DNA from: Desulfobulbus sp. Tol-SR
GTDB taxonomy: Bacteria; Desulfobacterota; Desulfobulbia; Desulfobulbales; Desulfocapsaceae
Assembly (NCBI GenBank): GCA_000769715.1
Contig: JROS01000039.1
Coordinates: 62,001 to 126,000 of the forward strand
Direction: 5' to 3'
DNA length: 64,000 nt
A program made the position numbers and the translations under genes. Under the pieces are notes generated by a model. That model searched no databases, was not told the origin of the DNA, and was given only the letters and a program-made list of their open reading frames with translations. This document shows, piece after piece, positions 45,172 through 54,551 of the stretch (its first letter is position 1; the number at the start of each line of letters is the position of its first letter).

Positions 45172-46584
45172 ATGCCTGTGCCATTTTCTCAAGCGTCTGA
45201 TTCCTATGATGCGATTATCATCGGCTCGGGACTGGGGGGGCTGACGACCGCCAATCGCCTTGCCTATTGCGGCCACAAAGTCCTGCTGCTGGAATACCAT
45301 CACCAGTTGGGCGGGCTCGCCGCCTGGTTCAAGCGCCACGGCCATATCTTCGATGTGTCCCTGCATGGTTTTCCCCATGGGATGGTCAAGACCTGCAAGA
45401 AGTACTGGAACCGGGAGATCATGAACTCCATCGTCCAGCTCAGGAAGATCGTCTTCGACAACCCCCAGTTTTCCCTGGAGACGACCTTCGACCGGCAGGA
45501 TTTCACCTCGATCCTCGAAAACCAATTCCGCATCCCCCGGCAGACGATCGAGGCTTTCTTTACCACAGTCTCGTCGATGAATTTCTACGACGACCAGACG
45601 ATGACCACCCGGGAGCTGTTCGAACAGTTCTTCCCCGGCCGGACCGACGTCCACCGTCTGCTGATGGAACCGATCACCTACGCCAACGGTTCGACCCTGG
45701 ACGACCCGGCGATCACCTACGGCATAGTTTTCTCCAATTTCATGAGTCGTGGTGTCTTTACCTTCGAAGGCGGGACGGACAGGTTGATCGGCATGATGGC
45801 TGCCGAGCTCGAAAAAAACGGGGTGACGATCTGCACCAGATCGAAGGTTGAGCGGATTATCGTCGAAAACGGGAGGGTCAGGGGGGTCGAGGCCAACGGC
45901 AGGGTCATCGCGGCCAAGGCGGTGATCTCCAACAGCGGCATCACCAATACCATCAACAACCTCACCGACCGGTGCGCCTTTTCCGAGGCCTTTCTCGAGA
46001 AGGCGGCGGCCATCCGGGTCAACAATTCCAGCTGCCAGGTCTATATCGGCATCAGGAAAGGGGACCGGGTACCCGATATCGGCGACCTGCTGTTCACCTC
46101 GACCGCCCCGGAATTCGACTCCCGGGAACTGCTCGACCTGCACACGAGGTCAAAGACCTTTTCCCTCTACTATCCGAAGACCCGGCCCGGGCATGACCGC
46201 TATACCATCGTCGCCTCGATGAACAGTCGCTTCGAAGACTGGAAAAAAATGGACGACGACCGGTACGCCGGCGAGAAGCAACAGCTGATCGAGCGGACCC
46301 TCGGCGATCTCACCCGCTATCTCCCCGACATCCGGACCAAGATCGACTGGGTCGAGGCGGCCACCCCGCGCACGTTCAACCATTACACCCTGCACACCGG
46401 CGGGACCTCATTCGGGACCAAATTCGAAGGTCTCGACATTTCCCGCACGATCTTCAAGGAGATCGGCGGACTGTTTCACGTCGGCTCGGTCGGGATCATC
46501 ATGTCCGGCTGGCTGGGGGCCATCAACTACGGGGTCATCGTCGCCAACGACGCCGATGGCTACCTGCGTTCACTTCGAGGCTGA
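45172..46584 (+). CDS. Phytoene-desaturase-like FAD oxidoreductase (second copy)
   Basis: Second flavoprotein of the same superfamily, 470 residues. '[20 protein letters not shown]' and '[15 protein letters not shown]' bind the ADP part of FAD. '[22 protein letters not shown]' is the C-terminal flavin segment. It is distant from the first copy, so they are probably not a recent duplication and may act in sequence. It lies 40 bp after the first copy and four bases before the ketoreductase start. Confidence 0.82.
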   Translation: MPVPFSQASDSYDAIIIGSGLGGLTTANRLAYCGHKVLLLEYHHQLGGLAAWFKRHGHIFDVSLHGFPHGMVKTCKKYWNREIMNSIVQLRKIVFDNPQFSLETTFDRQDFTSILENQFRIPRQTIEAFFTTVSSMNFYDDQTMTTRELFEQFFPGRTDVHRLLMEPITYANGSTLDDPAITYGIVFSNFMSRGVFTFEGGTDRLIGMMAAELEKNGVTICTRSKVERIIVENGRVRGVEANGRVIAAKAVISNSGITNTINNLTDRCAFSEAFLEKAAAIRVNNSSCQVYIGIRKGDRVPDIGDLLFTSTAPEFDSRELLDLHTRSKTFSLYYPKTRPGHDRYTIVASMNSRFEDWKKMDDDRYAGEKQQLIERTLGDLTRYLPDIRTKIDWVEAATPRTFNHYTLHTGGTSFGTKFEGLDISRTIFKEIGGLFHVGSVGIIMSGWLGAINYGVIVANDADGYLRSLRG

Positions 46585-46588
46585 TTCT

Positions 46589-47326
46589 ATGGCTATTTTT
46601 CTTCACCAGGTCGCCGTGGTCACCGGTGCGACCCGCGGCATAGGGAAGGCGGTCACCCTCGCCCTGCTGCAGCAGGGGGCAACGGTGGCCGGCATCTACC
46701 ACAGCAACCACCAGGCGGTCGAGCAGTTGCGGCAGGAGAGCGGCGGGACGGAAAAACTCCACCTCTTTCAGTGCGATGTGGCCGACGAGGCCCAGGTCAA
46801 TTCCTTCTTCGCCGATGTCGAACAGCGATTCTCGGCCATCGACATCCTCGTCAACTGCGCCGGAATCCGCAGAGATGCAATCCTGGCGATGATGAAGAGC
46901 GACGACTGGCGAGAGGTCATCGACACCAACCTCACCGGTTCCTTCCTGATGGCGAAGCAGGCGGTACTGTTGATGATGAAGAAAAAGTACGGCCGCATCA
47001 TCAACATCACCTCCCCCGTCTCGCATCTCGGATTTGCCGGCCAGGCCAACTACGCTGCCTCCAAGGCCGGACAGATCGGCATGACCAGGTCTCTGGCCAA
47101 GGAAACGGCGAAAAAAAAGATTACCGTCAACTGCGTCTCCCCCGGCTTTATCGAGACCGACTTCCTTCAGGGCCTGCCGAAAGAGCAACTCGATGGCTAC
47201 AGGGCCCTGGTCCCGATGCGCCGCTTCGGCACAACCGCCGAGGTTGCCGATGCCGTTCTCTTTCTCGCCGGCAGGAACGCCGGCTATATAACCGGCGCCG
47301 TGCTGGAAATCAACGGAGGTCTGTGA
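46589..47326 (+). CDS. 3-oxoacyl-ACP reductase (FabG-like SDR)
   Basis: NAD(P)H-dependent reduction of a 3-ketoacyl-ACP, 245 residues. The cofactor motif 'TGATRGIGKAV', 'NCAGIRRD' and the catalytic Ser-Tyr-Lys ('NITSPVSHLG', 'YAASKAG') are present, with 'VNCVSPGFIETDF'. GAGG lies eight bases before the ATG at 46589. The frame is open to 46556 inside the preceding gene. Its stop overlaps the start of the dehydratase gene (TGATG), so the two are translationally coupled. Confidence 0.93.
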   Translation: MAIFLHQVAVVTGATRGIGKAVTLALLQQGATVAGIYHSNHQAVEQLRQESGGTEKLHLFQCDVADEAQVNSFFADVEQRFSAIDILVNCAGIRRDAILAMMKSDDWREVIDTNLTGSFLMAKQAVLLMMKKKYGRIINITSPVSHLGFAGQANYAASKAGQIGMTRSLAKETAKKKITVNCVSPGFIETDFLQGLPKEQLDGYRALVPMRRFGTTAEVADAVLFLAGRNAGYITGAVLEINGGL

Positions 47327-47772
47327 TGCCCGCTCCCGATCCGGAAATACATGCCCTCATCCCCCATCGTCCGCCATTCCTTTGGGTCGACCGGATCGTA
47401 ACGTATCACGATGACACCATCGTCACCGAAAAAACGATCCCCGCCGATCTGGACATCTTCTCCGGTCACTACCCCGGACATCCGATCATGCCCGGCGTCC
47501 TGCTCTGCGAGGCGGTGTTCCAGTCGGGAGCCCTGCTGCTGGCGAAAATGCAGGAAAGCGGAAAAACGGGGACCGAAGCCTGCGTTCCGGTTCTCGCCCG
47601 GATCGGTGGCGCCAGGTTCAAAAGGTCCGTATATCCGGGAGATACCATTGTCATGACAGTCAAGCTCACCGAAATGCTCTCCTCAGCCTGGTTTTTTGCA
47701 GCAAAGCTTCATGTCCGGGACAAGCTCGCCCTCCAGATCGATTTCTCCTGCACCCTCCGGAAAGCATCCTGA
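47326..47772 (+). CDS. 3-hydroxyacyl-ACP dehydratase, FabZ-like hotdog protein
   Basis: Hotdog-fold dehydratase of 148 residues. The catalytic His is in 'IPHRPPFLWVDRI', and the second catalytic position, Glu, is in 'PGHPIMPGVLLCEAVFQ'. GGAGG lies six bases before the ATG, which overlaps the ketoreductase stop. It completes the condense-reduce-dehydrate set of the cluster. No enoyl-ACP reductase gene is present, so the products could keep their double bonds. Confidence 0.9.
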   Translation: MPAPDPEIHALIPHRPPFLWVDRIVTYHDDTIVTEKTIPADLDIFSGHYPGHPIMPGVLLCEAVFQSGALLLAKMQESGKTGTEACVPVLARIGGARFKRSVYPGDTIVMTVKLTEMLSSAWFFAAKLHVRDKLALQIDFSCTLRKAS

Positions 47773-47870
47773 GCCACTCACCGACCGACATGTCCGGCCT
47801 GAACAGGAAAGTTACTGGTGCCCGTACTCAAATATTGAACTTTTCCTTGAGAAGCAGTAAAGTCATCGAT

Positions 47871-47899
47871 TTGACATAACCTCTGATTTATTTTAATTT
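47871..47899 (+). promoter_or_regulatory. Candidate promoter of the tol genes
   Basis: TTGACA at 47871-47876 and TAATTT at 47894-47899 are 17 bases apart, in a clearly AT-rich gap upstream of tolQ. The -10 is weak. Confidence 0.4.
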
Positions 47900-47979
47900 T
47901 TTTAAATACTGGATCGCCGGAGCCTGAGTAATTTATCGCAGGATTCCAGGCACTGACTTCACAAGGCAAGGTATTTCCC

Positions 47980-48681
47980 GTGCAGCTTTCAATCACCGAC
48001 ATGATTTTTCACGCAGGACCGGTAGGACAACTGGTCATGCTGACATTGCTTATATTTTCATTGGCTTCGTGGACCATCGTGTTCATGAAGACCCGTCTTT
48101 TCCGCAAGGTCCGGATTGACAGCGAGGACTTTCTCGAAACCTTCTGGGCCTCAACCAACCTGAACGAGGCCCACAAGGCCGCGGCTGAATACGAGTACAG
48201 CCCCGAGGCGTCGGTCTTCACCGCCGGTTTTGCCGAACTGCAGAAGATCAACAAGATCCGGACCAGGAAAGACGAGAATGTCTCGGCCGAAACCCTGGAG
48301 ATGCAGCTTGCGACGATGGACAACCTGAAGCGGGCGGTCAGAAAGGCTGAGGCCCAGCAACTGAACAAGCTCGGCAGTGCGCTCGCCTTCCTGGCCACGA
48401 CCGGCAGCGCCACTCCGTTCATCGGTCTTTTCGGTACCGTCTGGGGGATCATGGCCTCTTTCCATGACATCGGCCAGCGTGGCTCCGCCTCCCTGGCGGT
48501 TGTCGCTCCCGGCATCTCCGAGGCCCTCGTCGCCACCGCGGCCGGGTTGGCCGTTGCCATCCCGGCAGTTATTTTCTTTAATTATTTTTCGAATAGAGTA
48601 AACGATATCGATGGGAACATGCAGAATTTCACGACCGATTTCCTCAATCTGGTTGAACGTGATCTGCTGAGTCGGGTGTAA
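47980..48681 (+). CDS. tolQ: Tol-Pal system protein TolQ
   Basis: Proton-channel subunit of the Tol envelope machine, 233 residues, three membrane helices. 'FLATTGSATPFIGLFGTVWGIMASF' (about residues 140-165) and 'GISEALVATAAGLAVAIPAVIFFNYF' hold the conserved MotA/TolQ/ExbB signature. The start is GTG at 47980. The family cannot be told from ExbB by this alone. The following TolR, TolA, TolB and CpoB genes make it TolQ. Confidence 0.93.
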   Translation: MQLSITDMIFHAGPVGQLVMLTLLIFSLASWTIVFMKTRLFRKVRIDSEDFLETFWASTNLNEAHKAAAEYEYSPEASVFTAGFAELQKINKIRTRKDENVSAETLEMQLATMDNLKRAVRKAEAQQLNKLGSALAFLATTGSATPFIGLFGTVWGIMASFHDIGQRGSASLAVVAPGISEALVATAAGLAVAIPAVIFFNYFSNRVNDIDGNMQNFTTDFLNLVERDLLSRV

Positions 48682-48723
48682 CTCTGTTTCAGATCATATC
48701 TCTACAATATTGTTGCTGATTCT

Positions 48724-49143
48724 ATGGGACCATTGAACGGAAGAGACCGGAAAGGGCTTGTCGCGGACATCAATGTCACGCCACTGGTCGATGTCATGCT
48801 TGTACTGCTGATCATTTTCATGGTTACGGCGCCGATGATGACCCAGGGGCTCGACGTCAACCTGCCGGAAACCACTTCGAAGGCGCTGCGGCAGGACGAT
48901 GAGCCGCTCATTGTGACCGTCGACAAGGAGGCCAAGATCACCCTGGGCAAGATGGAGGTCAGTCAAGGGATCCTCAAGGACCAGCTGACCAAGATGGACG
49001 AAGAGAAAAAGAAAGAACCCATCTACCTGAAGGCTGACAAGGATGTAGCCTACGGTATCGTGGTGGCGGTCATGGCGGATATCAAAGCGGCCGGCTTCGA
49101 CAAGCTCGGCATGATCACCAAGCCATCAGAAAAGCTCGAATAG
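48724..49143 (+). CDS. tolR: Tol-Pal system protein TolR
   Basis: ExbD/TolR family, 139 residues. The N-terminus 'VADINVTPLVDVMLVLLIIFMV' holds the single membrane helix with the essential Asp that carries protons. A periplasmic domain follows ('ADKDVAYGIVVAVMADIKAAG'). It lies between tolQ and tolA, 42 bp after tolQ. Confidence 0.95.
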   Translation: MGPLNGRDRKGLVADINVTPLVDVMLVLLIIFMVTAPMMTQGLDVNLPETTSKALRQDDEPLIVTVDKEAKITLGKMEVSQGILKDQLTKMDEEKKKEPIYLKADKDVAYGIVVAVMADIKAAGFDKLGMITKPSEKLE

Positions 49144-49145
49144 GC

Positions 49146-50132
49146 ATGACATACCAGGAATACCGAGTAACATACATGAGCAGCAACAACGACTGGAAAC
49201 TGCCGCTCAATCTGGCGATCGGTTTTCATATTCTGGTGGCCCTGTCGACGATCCTCTTTCCGTTGATCTTCAAGAGCAAACCGGAATTTGTCGATATTTA
49301 TTCAGTCAATCTGGTGAATATGGAAGAACCGGCGGCGCCCTCCGCCCCGCCCCCGGCGGCGACTCCGGCCAAGACCCAGTCTCAGCCGCCACCGGCGCCG
49401 ACACCGCCCAAGGTCATTGAAAAAACGGAGGCTGCGGTCAAGATTCCGCCGAAAGAGGCAGTCCCTGTTGCCGCCGAACAGCCGGCAGAGGTGACGCCGC
49501 CGGCGCCGCTCAAGGCGATATCGCTGAAGCCGCTCAAACGGAAGGTCAAAAAAGAGGTCCCGCCGGATGATACGGTTCAGCGGGAAGCGGAAAAGCGCGA
49601 ACGCGAGATTGAAAGACAGAAGCGGCAGCAGCTGGCCGAAAGCCTGAGGGCCGAACAGGATGCGGCGGAAGAGGCGCAACTCGCCGCCGAAGTGGCTGAG
49701 GCGGAACGCAAACTGATGGAGCAGACCAGACAGCGGTTGTCCCAGATCCGTTCATCCATTCAGAGCAGCTCTTCCTCGACCGCCACAAGCGCCTCGGCCA
49801 CGTCGAGCAGCTCGACAACTCAAGGAGGCGAGTCGAACAGTGCGCTCGACGCCCAGTATTATGCCGCCGTGGCCGCCCGGATTCAACCGTTCTTCCAGCT
49901 GCCCGAGATCAAGACTTTCGATCCGGCCCTGGTGACGATTGTCGTAATTACCATCAACCAGAGCGGGGAAGTCGCCGATACCCAGATCGAATCCAGTTCC
50001 GGCGATGCATTGTACGATCAGTTCGTACTCAAGAGTATAGAGGCGGCCAATCCGTTACCACCGATACCGCCGGCCCTGCGGAAACAACGCATCGAAATGG
50101 GGCTCAAATTCAGCCCTGGCGGAATCCATTAG
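49146..50132 (+). CDS. tolA: TolA-like energy transducer
   Basis: Trans-periplasmic linker of 328 residues. It has an N-terminal membrane anchor ('LAIGFHILVALSTILFPLIF'), a Pro- and Ala-rich spacer, a long charged helical domain ('REAEKREREIERQKRQQLAESLRAEQD', about residues 145-175), a Ser/Thr-rich linker and a C-terminal TonB/TolA-type domain ('TIVVITINQSGEVADTQIESSSG'). The C-domain is TonB-like in sequence. The domain layout and position support TolA. An ATG at 49176 is an alternative start. Confidence 0.85.
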   Translation: MTYQEYRVTYMSSNNDWKLPLNLAIGFHILVALSTILFPLIFKSKPEFVDIYSVNLVNMEEPAAPSAPPPAATPAKTQSQPPPAPTPPKVIEKTEAAVKIPPKEAVPVAAEQPAEVTPPAPLKAISLKPLKRKVKKEVPPDDTVQREAEKREREIERQKRQQLAESLRAEQDAAEEAQLAAEVAEAERKLMEQTRQRLSQIRSSIQSSSSSTATSASATSSSSTTQGGESNSALDAQYYAAVAARIQPFFQLPEIKTFDPALVTIVVITINQSGEVADTQIESSSGDALYDQFVLKSIEAANPLPPIPPALRKQRIEMGLKFSPGGIH

Positions 50133-50161
50133 TCTTTCAACCCTGACCTCAGACCAACAGC

Positions 50162-51454
50162 ATGTACTCCATGACCATGTCCAAAACCGCATTTGCTCTC
50201 ATACTTCTGCTTCTGTCGTGTTTCAACCTGCCAGCCACATCCCGGGCCGACGACAGGGTGTATGTCGACATCACCGCCTCCAGTACCCGTAAGATCAACT
50301 TCGCCGTGCCATGGTTCGCCAGCACCCAGGGCGGCCAGGACCAGAGCAAGGGCAAGGAACTGGCCGACACCCTGGCCAAAGCCCTCGAATTTCACGGGGT
50401 CATCGGAATCTCGCCCACTGCCGAGTACGGCGGCACCCAGTCGGCGAACTGGCGGCAACTGGGCGTTGATTACGCCGTTCTCGGACAGTTCGGTCTGTCC
50501 GGCAAGAACCTGTCGTTGGAAATTCGTGTCCTCGATATTGCGACCGATCAAGTTCTCCTCGGCAAATCCTACACTGGGACGTTGCAGCAGCAGGACGAAA
50601 TGCTGTTCAAATTCTGCGACAGTGTGATTGAAGCCCTGACCGGAAAACCAGGCATCGCCTCCACCAAGATCGCCTTCATTTCCTACACCCGGAACGCCAA
50701 GGAAGTGTATCTTACCGACATCCTGGGCCATAAACTGCGGCAGATCACCCGTCACCGGAATCTCACCGTTTCGCCGCGGTTTACGCCCGATGGCAAGATG
50801 CTCAGCTACACCTCCTACCATTCCGGCAACCAGAACCTCTATATCACCGATCTCAGTCAGAGCAAGACTACCCGTCTGATTTCAAAGAGAAAGGGTATGA
50901 ACCTCGCACCCGGCTGGTCGCCGGACGGCAGGTACATGATCCTGACGATGTCGATCAACGGCAATCCCGACCTGTATCTCTGTGACAGAAATGCCAAAGT
51001 TATCGAACAGCTGACCGATCGCGCCGGGATCAACGTCTCTGCTTCCTGGTCGCCGGATGGCAGCCAGATTGTCTTCGTCTCGGATCGCAGCGGCAAGCCC
51101 CATCTGTATCTGATGAATCTTTCGACCCGCCAAGTCCAGCGGTTGACGTTCGAGGGATCGGAAAACTCCGAACCATCCTGGTCCCCCACCGAAAATCTCA
51201 TCGTCTATACCAGCCTCCGCAACGGGGTCTACCAGGTCTGCACGATAAAACCCGATGGGAGTGCCGGGCAGCAACTCACCGACGATCTCAGTCATCATGA
51301 AATGCCAAGCTGGTCCCCTGATGGAAATCAGATCATCTTTGCAAAACGTGGCGGCAACAGGCACCAGATTTATGCCATCATGAAAAACGGCAGTTTCCAG
51401 CGGCCTATCTTCTCGTTCCCGGGCAGCAACACCTATCCCCGGTGGTCGCGTTAA
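50162..51454 (+). CDS. tolB: Tol-Pal system protein TolB
   Basis: Periplasmic beta-propeller protein, 430 residues. A signal peptide ends near 'ATSRADD'. An N-terminal domain ('VDITASSTRKINFAVPWF', 'GVDYAVLGQFG') precedes six propeller blades with repeated 'WSPDG' units ('GWSPDGRYMILT', 'SWSPDGSQIVFVSDRSGKPHLYLM'). In the family TolB binds Pal and peptidoglycan-linked partners. It follows tolA with 29 bp between them. Confidence 0.95.
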   Translation: MYSMTMSKTAFALILLLLSCFNLPATSRADDRVYVDITASSTRKINFAVPWFASTQGGQDQSKGKELADTLAKALEFHGVIGISPTAEYGGTQSANWRQLGVDYAVLGQFGLSGKNLSLEIRVLDIATDQVLLGKSYTGTLQQQDEMLFKFCDSVIEALTGKPGIASTKIAFISYTRNAKEVYLTDILGHKLRQITRHRNLTVSPRFTPDGKMLSYTSYHSGNQNLYITDLSQSKTTRLISKRKGMNLAPGWSPDGRYMILTMSINGNPDLYLCDRNAKVIEQLTDRAGINVSASWSPDGSQIVFVSDRSGKPHLYLMNLSTRQVQRLTFEGSENSEPSWSPTENLIVYTSLRNGVYQVCTIKPDGSAGQQLTDDLSHHEMPSWSPDGNQIIFAKRGGNRHQIYAIMKNGSFQRPIFSFPGSNTYPRWSR

Positions 51455-51488
51455 ACACCTTCATCCCTAACTCAGCCTGCCAATTCAT

Positions 51489-52628
51489 ATGAAAAAAACC
51501 ATCCTCCATTTTGCACTGATTTTAGCCGTCTCCCCTTTCCTTCTGCAGTGCGCGACGCAGAACGAGGTCCAGAACCTCCAGTATCAGCTGCGGTTGATGA
51601 ACAAAAAGATGGAAGACATGAAGTCGAACACTGTCGGGGAAATCCAGAAGCGACAGGCCGATTCGTCCGGTCAGATGAGCCAGCTCGAACAGGAGATCAT
51701 GACCCTGAAGAGCCAGCTTGAGGAAACCAGGCAGCTCAACAGCCAACTCAAGGATAAGAATGCCGAGCTTGAGAGCAATTTTTCCAATTACACCCAGCAG
51801 GAAGCCGCCAAACGTGACGAGGCCATGCGGCGGATGGAAGAGGAGCAGAAGGCCAAAGAAGCGAAATTGGCAGAGCTTTCTGAAAAAATGAAGGTGCAGC
51901 AGGAAAGTGTTCAGGCGATGCAGGAGGCGAGGGTGCAGGAGGCCGACCGCCGCGCCCGGGAGGCGAAACTTGCGGCCGAAAGGGCGAAGGCACGGACACA
52001 GGCAGCCGGCAGTGCCCTCACGACCGGCGGTGCCGGTGTGGTGAAGATAGGGGCGACGCAACAAAAGAAGATCCTTTCCTCTTCGACGCTGCCGGAAACC
52101 ACCTCTTCGACACCGGTACAAACCTCGACGGCAGCAGCCACACCGCCTCCATCCGCACCGGCCGCCCAACCCGAGGTCCAACAGCATCCGGCGACCGAAT
52201 CCGCCCCGCCCCAGACTGCTGCTCTCTCCCCCGCCTCATCGCCGGCCCCTGCAGCCGCCAAGACAGGTGGTGGACTTGCCGAGGCCAAAAATCTCTATGA
52301 CAGCGGCAAATATCAGCAGGCCTACACAATGTATGAACAGGTCGTCCGGGACAACGGCACCGGCAACGATGCCATCGATGCCCGCTATATGATGGGAGAG
52401 TGCCTGTTCCAGCAGAAGGAGTTCGATCAGGCGATCCTTCAATATCAGAAGATTATCGCCCAGCAGGCCAAGCACCCGAAGGCGGCATCGGCGATGCTGC
52501 GCCAGGCCATGGCGTTCGAAAAGCTTTCCGACAACGAGACTGCCAAGATCATCTACCAGAAAATCCTGTCCAGTTACGGATCATCGCCGGAGGCAGCGCA
52601 GGCGCAGGAAAAACTCAACAAGATGTAA
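51489..52628 (+). CDS. CpoB/YbgF-like lipoprotein with TPR domain
   Basis: Envelope protein of 379 residues following TolB. The signal peptide ends in a lipobox-like LLQC, so it is probably lipidated, unlike E. coli CpoB. A long coiled coil ('LQYQLRLMNKKMEDMKS', then Glu-, Lys- and Ala-rich) is followed by a Pro/Thr/Ala spacer and C-terminal TPRs ('AKNLYDSGKYQQAYTMYEQVV', 'GECLFQQKEFDQAILQYQKII'). CpoB links the Tol machine to cell wall synthesis. The coiled coil is longer than in the E. coli protein. Confidence 0.82.
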   Translation: MKKTILHFALILAVSPFLLQCATQNEVQNLQYQLRLMNKKMEDMKSNTVGEIQKRQADSSGQMSQLEQEIMTLKSQLEETRQLNSQLKDKNAELESNFSNYTQQEAAKRDEAMRRMEEEQKAKEAKLAELSEKMKVQQESVQAMQEARVQEADRRAREAKLAAERAKARTQAAGSALTTGGAGVVKIGATQQKKILSSSTLPETTSSTPVQTSTAAATPPPSAPAAQPEVQQHPATESAPPQTAALSPASSPAPAAAKTGGGLAEAKNLYDSGKYQQAYTMYEQVVRDNGTGNDAIDARYMMGECLFQQKEFDQAILQYQKIIAQQAKHPKAASAMLRQAMAFEKLSDNETAKIIYQKILSSYGSSPEAAQAQEKLNKM

Positions 52629-52655
52629 CGTTGGTGCGACCCCCGGACCCAGGCC

Positions 52656-53381
52656 GTGAAGATCCGCCTCGATGCGCTCCTGCTGGAGAGAAAGCTGGTT
52701 CAGGAGTTAGACAAGGCCAAGGCCTTGATCGGCGCCGGCGAGGTGCTGGTAAACGAGCGGGTGGTCGACAAGGTCGGGTTTCTCTGTGACTCTGCCGCCG
52801 TTATCCGGATCCGGGCACATTGTCCCTACGTCTCCCGGGGAGGTTTGAAGCTGGCAAAAGGACTCGATCATTTCAGCATCGATCCAAGCGGCTGGGCCTG
52901 CATCGATATCGGGGCATCGAGCGGCGGGTTTACCGATTGTCTGCTTCAGCGTGGCGCCAGGAGGGTCTATGCCGTCGATGTCGCCTACGGCCAACTGGAC
53001 TGGAAAATTCGCCAGGATCCCCGGGTGCTCGTGCTTGAACGGTGCAATGCCCGCCAGTTGACACCGGCACAGCTGCCCGAGCCAATCGACCTGGCGGTAA
53101 TGGATGTCTCCTTCATCTCCATCACCAAGATCATCCCTGCCCTGTTACCTTTGTTTACAAGGCCATTTGCCCTGCTGGCGCTGATCAAACCGCAGTTCGA
53201 ACTGCCGAAGGAGGATATTCCGCGCGGCGGGGTAGTCCTTCTCGAGGCACTTCACCAGAAGGCCATCGACCTCGTCACCGATTATGCCCTGGGCCTGGGC
53301 CTGATGTCTGACGGCACCGTCCCCTCCCCTATTCTGGGTCCCAAGGGGAACAAGGAATTTCTCATTTACCTGCACTCCTGA
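52656..53381 (+). CDS. tlyA: TlyA-family rRNA methyltransferase/hemolysin-like protein
   Basis: SAM-dependent methyltransferase of 241 residues with an N-terminal S4 RNA-binding domain ('IRLDALLLERKLVQELDKAKALI') and an FtsJ-like catalytic domain ('CIDIGASSGGFTDCLLQRGA', 'DLAVMDVSFISITKI', 'LIKPQFELPK'). The family methylates ribose in rRNA in some species. The start is GTG at 52656. The motif 'VSRGGLKLAKGLDHF' is diagnostic of TlyA. Confidence 0.92.
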   Translation: MKIRLDALLLERKLVQELDKAKALIGAGEVLVNERVVDKVGFLCDSAAVIRIRAHCPYVSRGGLKLAKGLDHFSIDPSGWACIDIGASSGGFTDCLLQRGARRVYAVDVAYGQLDWKIRQDPRVLVLERCNARQLTPAQLPEPIDLAVMDVSFISITKIIPALLPLFTRPFALLALIKPQFELPKEDIPRGGVVLLEALHQKAIDLVTDYALGLGLMSDGTVPSPILGPKGNKEFLIYLHS

Positions 53382-53463
53382 CGAACCTGGGGTGGTCCCC
53401 TTTTGTCGATGGCTTTCTACTCCCCCCCTTCTATCCACTACCCAGTCAGCGGTCGGATCGGAA

Positions 53464-53865
53464 TCAGCAACTGATTTTTTCCATGTCGGTCATAATCCGG
53501 CGGAGAATGCGACAGAATTCCTCGTAGCCGATCTCCGCCCGTATCCCGGGACAGGATTCGGCGATGATGTGAAAATTCAATTCATCATCGAGGATTGAAG
53601 GATGGAGGGGCCATTGCCGGCATCGCCAGGGACGTCCGGCATGGACGAGGCATCCCTGATCATAAAAAATGCAATAACCGTCGACTGTCTGCATCTGGAC
53701 GGTCGTGCCGGTCACCCGCCAGTATTTCGACTTGACCTGTTCGCGATGAAGGTTGAGACATTGAACCATCTGCCGCTGGTCGTTTTCATCGAGTGACACG
53801 GTGGTCTCCCCATGGCAACAGAAGCCGCAGCGGCGACAGGTAAAAATTCTTTCGATTTCCAACAT
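53464..53865 (-). CDS. YkgJ-family cysteine cluster protein
   Basis: Protein of 133 residues with the Fe-S/zinc-type cysteine pattern of the YkgJ/UPF0153 family: 'TCRRCGFCCHG', 'DGYCIFYD', 'GCLVHAGRPWRCRQWPLHP' and a late Cys in 'AESCPG'. The function is unknown. It is likely a metal-binding protein. It is followed at 110 bp by a leftward YqgE gene. The YqgE gene lies upstream in the leftward direction, so they may be cotranscribed. Confidence 0.87.
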   Translation of the reverse strand: MLEIERIFTCRRCGFCCHGETTVSLDENDQRQMVQCLNLHREQVKSKYWRVTGTTVQMQTVDGYCIFYDQGCLVHAGRPWRCRQWPLHPSILDDELNFHIIAESCPGIRAEIGYEEFCRILRRIMTDMEKISC

Positions 53866-53975
53866 GAATATCTCGCAAAAAAACAGTGAACAGCCACGCC
53901 GCCGATGGACGCGGCATCATTGAGCTATGATCATGTGATGAGGCAGGTGAATGAGCAGAAGATCGGCCCCCGACA

Positions 53976-54551
53976 CTACGCGTAGCCGATATAATCCCCA
54001 AAGGTCGAAATGTCGATACCGAACTGCATCGCCGCCGCCTTCCATTTGAATTCATCGGGGGTATCGAAGATGATATGATCGCTGGCCGGAACAGTCAGCC
54101 ACCCGTCGCTGACCAGTTCCTGTTCGAGTTGCCCGGGGCCCCAGCCGGTATATCCAAGCAGAAAGAGAAATTTTTCGGGGCCCCTGCCCCGGGCTATGTC
54201 TTCCAGGACCTTGGTTTCCCGAGACAACGAGATGGTCGGGCTGATCTCCAGCCGATATTCAGTCTGATAATCAGACTGGTAGAGGATAAAAGCGGATTCC
54301 AGCTCAACCGGACCCCCGACATAGACCGGCGGCAGTTTCTTTTCAGGAATCGGCAGGTGCGCCCCATTCAGGATTTCCGACAGACTGAAGGCGGGATTAG
54401 GTTTATTGACCGCGACTCCCATCGCCCCCTCGTTGTTATGAGCACAGATGAGAATCACCTGTTCTTCGAAACGGGGATCGGGCATCCTTGGCGTGGAAAC
54501 CAGGAAGGAACCGGTGAGCGTATCGATAATCGGGGTCCTGTTCAATTGCAT
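53976..54551 (-). CDS. YqgE/AlgH family protein
   Basis: Conserved protein of 191 residues. 'LTGSFLVSTPRMPDPRFEEQVILICAHNNEGAMGVAVNKP' (about residues 9-50) and 'YTGWGPGQLEQEL' are family signatures. Its biochemical role is not known. AlgH-type proteins have been linked to regulation in pseudomonads. The ATG at 54551 has a G-rich site before it. The frame is open to 54596. Confidence 0.93.
   Translation of the reverse strand: MQLNRTPIIDTLTGSFLVSTPRMPDPRFEEQVILICAHNNEGAMGVAVNKPNPAFSLSEILNGAHLPIPEKKLPPVYVGGPVELESAFILYQSDYQTEYRLEISPTISLSRETKVLEDIARGRGPEKFLFLLGYTGWGPGQLEQELVSDGWLTVPASDHIIFDTPDEFKWKAAAMQFGIDISTFGDYIGYA

Noticed and set aside
53388-53410. Possible terminator after tlyA (GGGG-loop-CCCC-TTTT)
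   Set aside because: The stem is only four base pairs, too weak to call.
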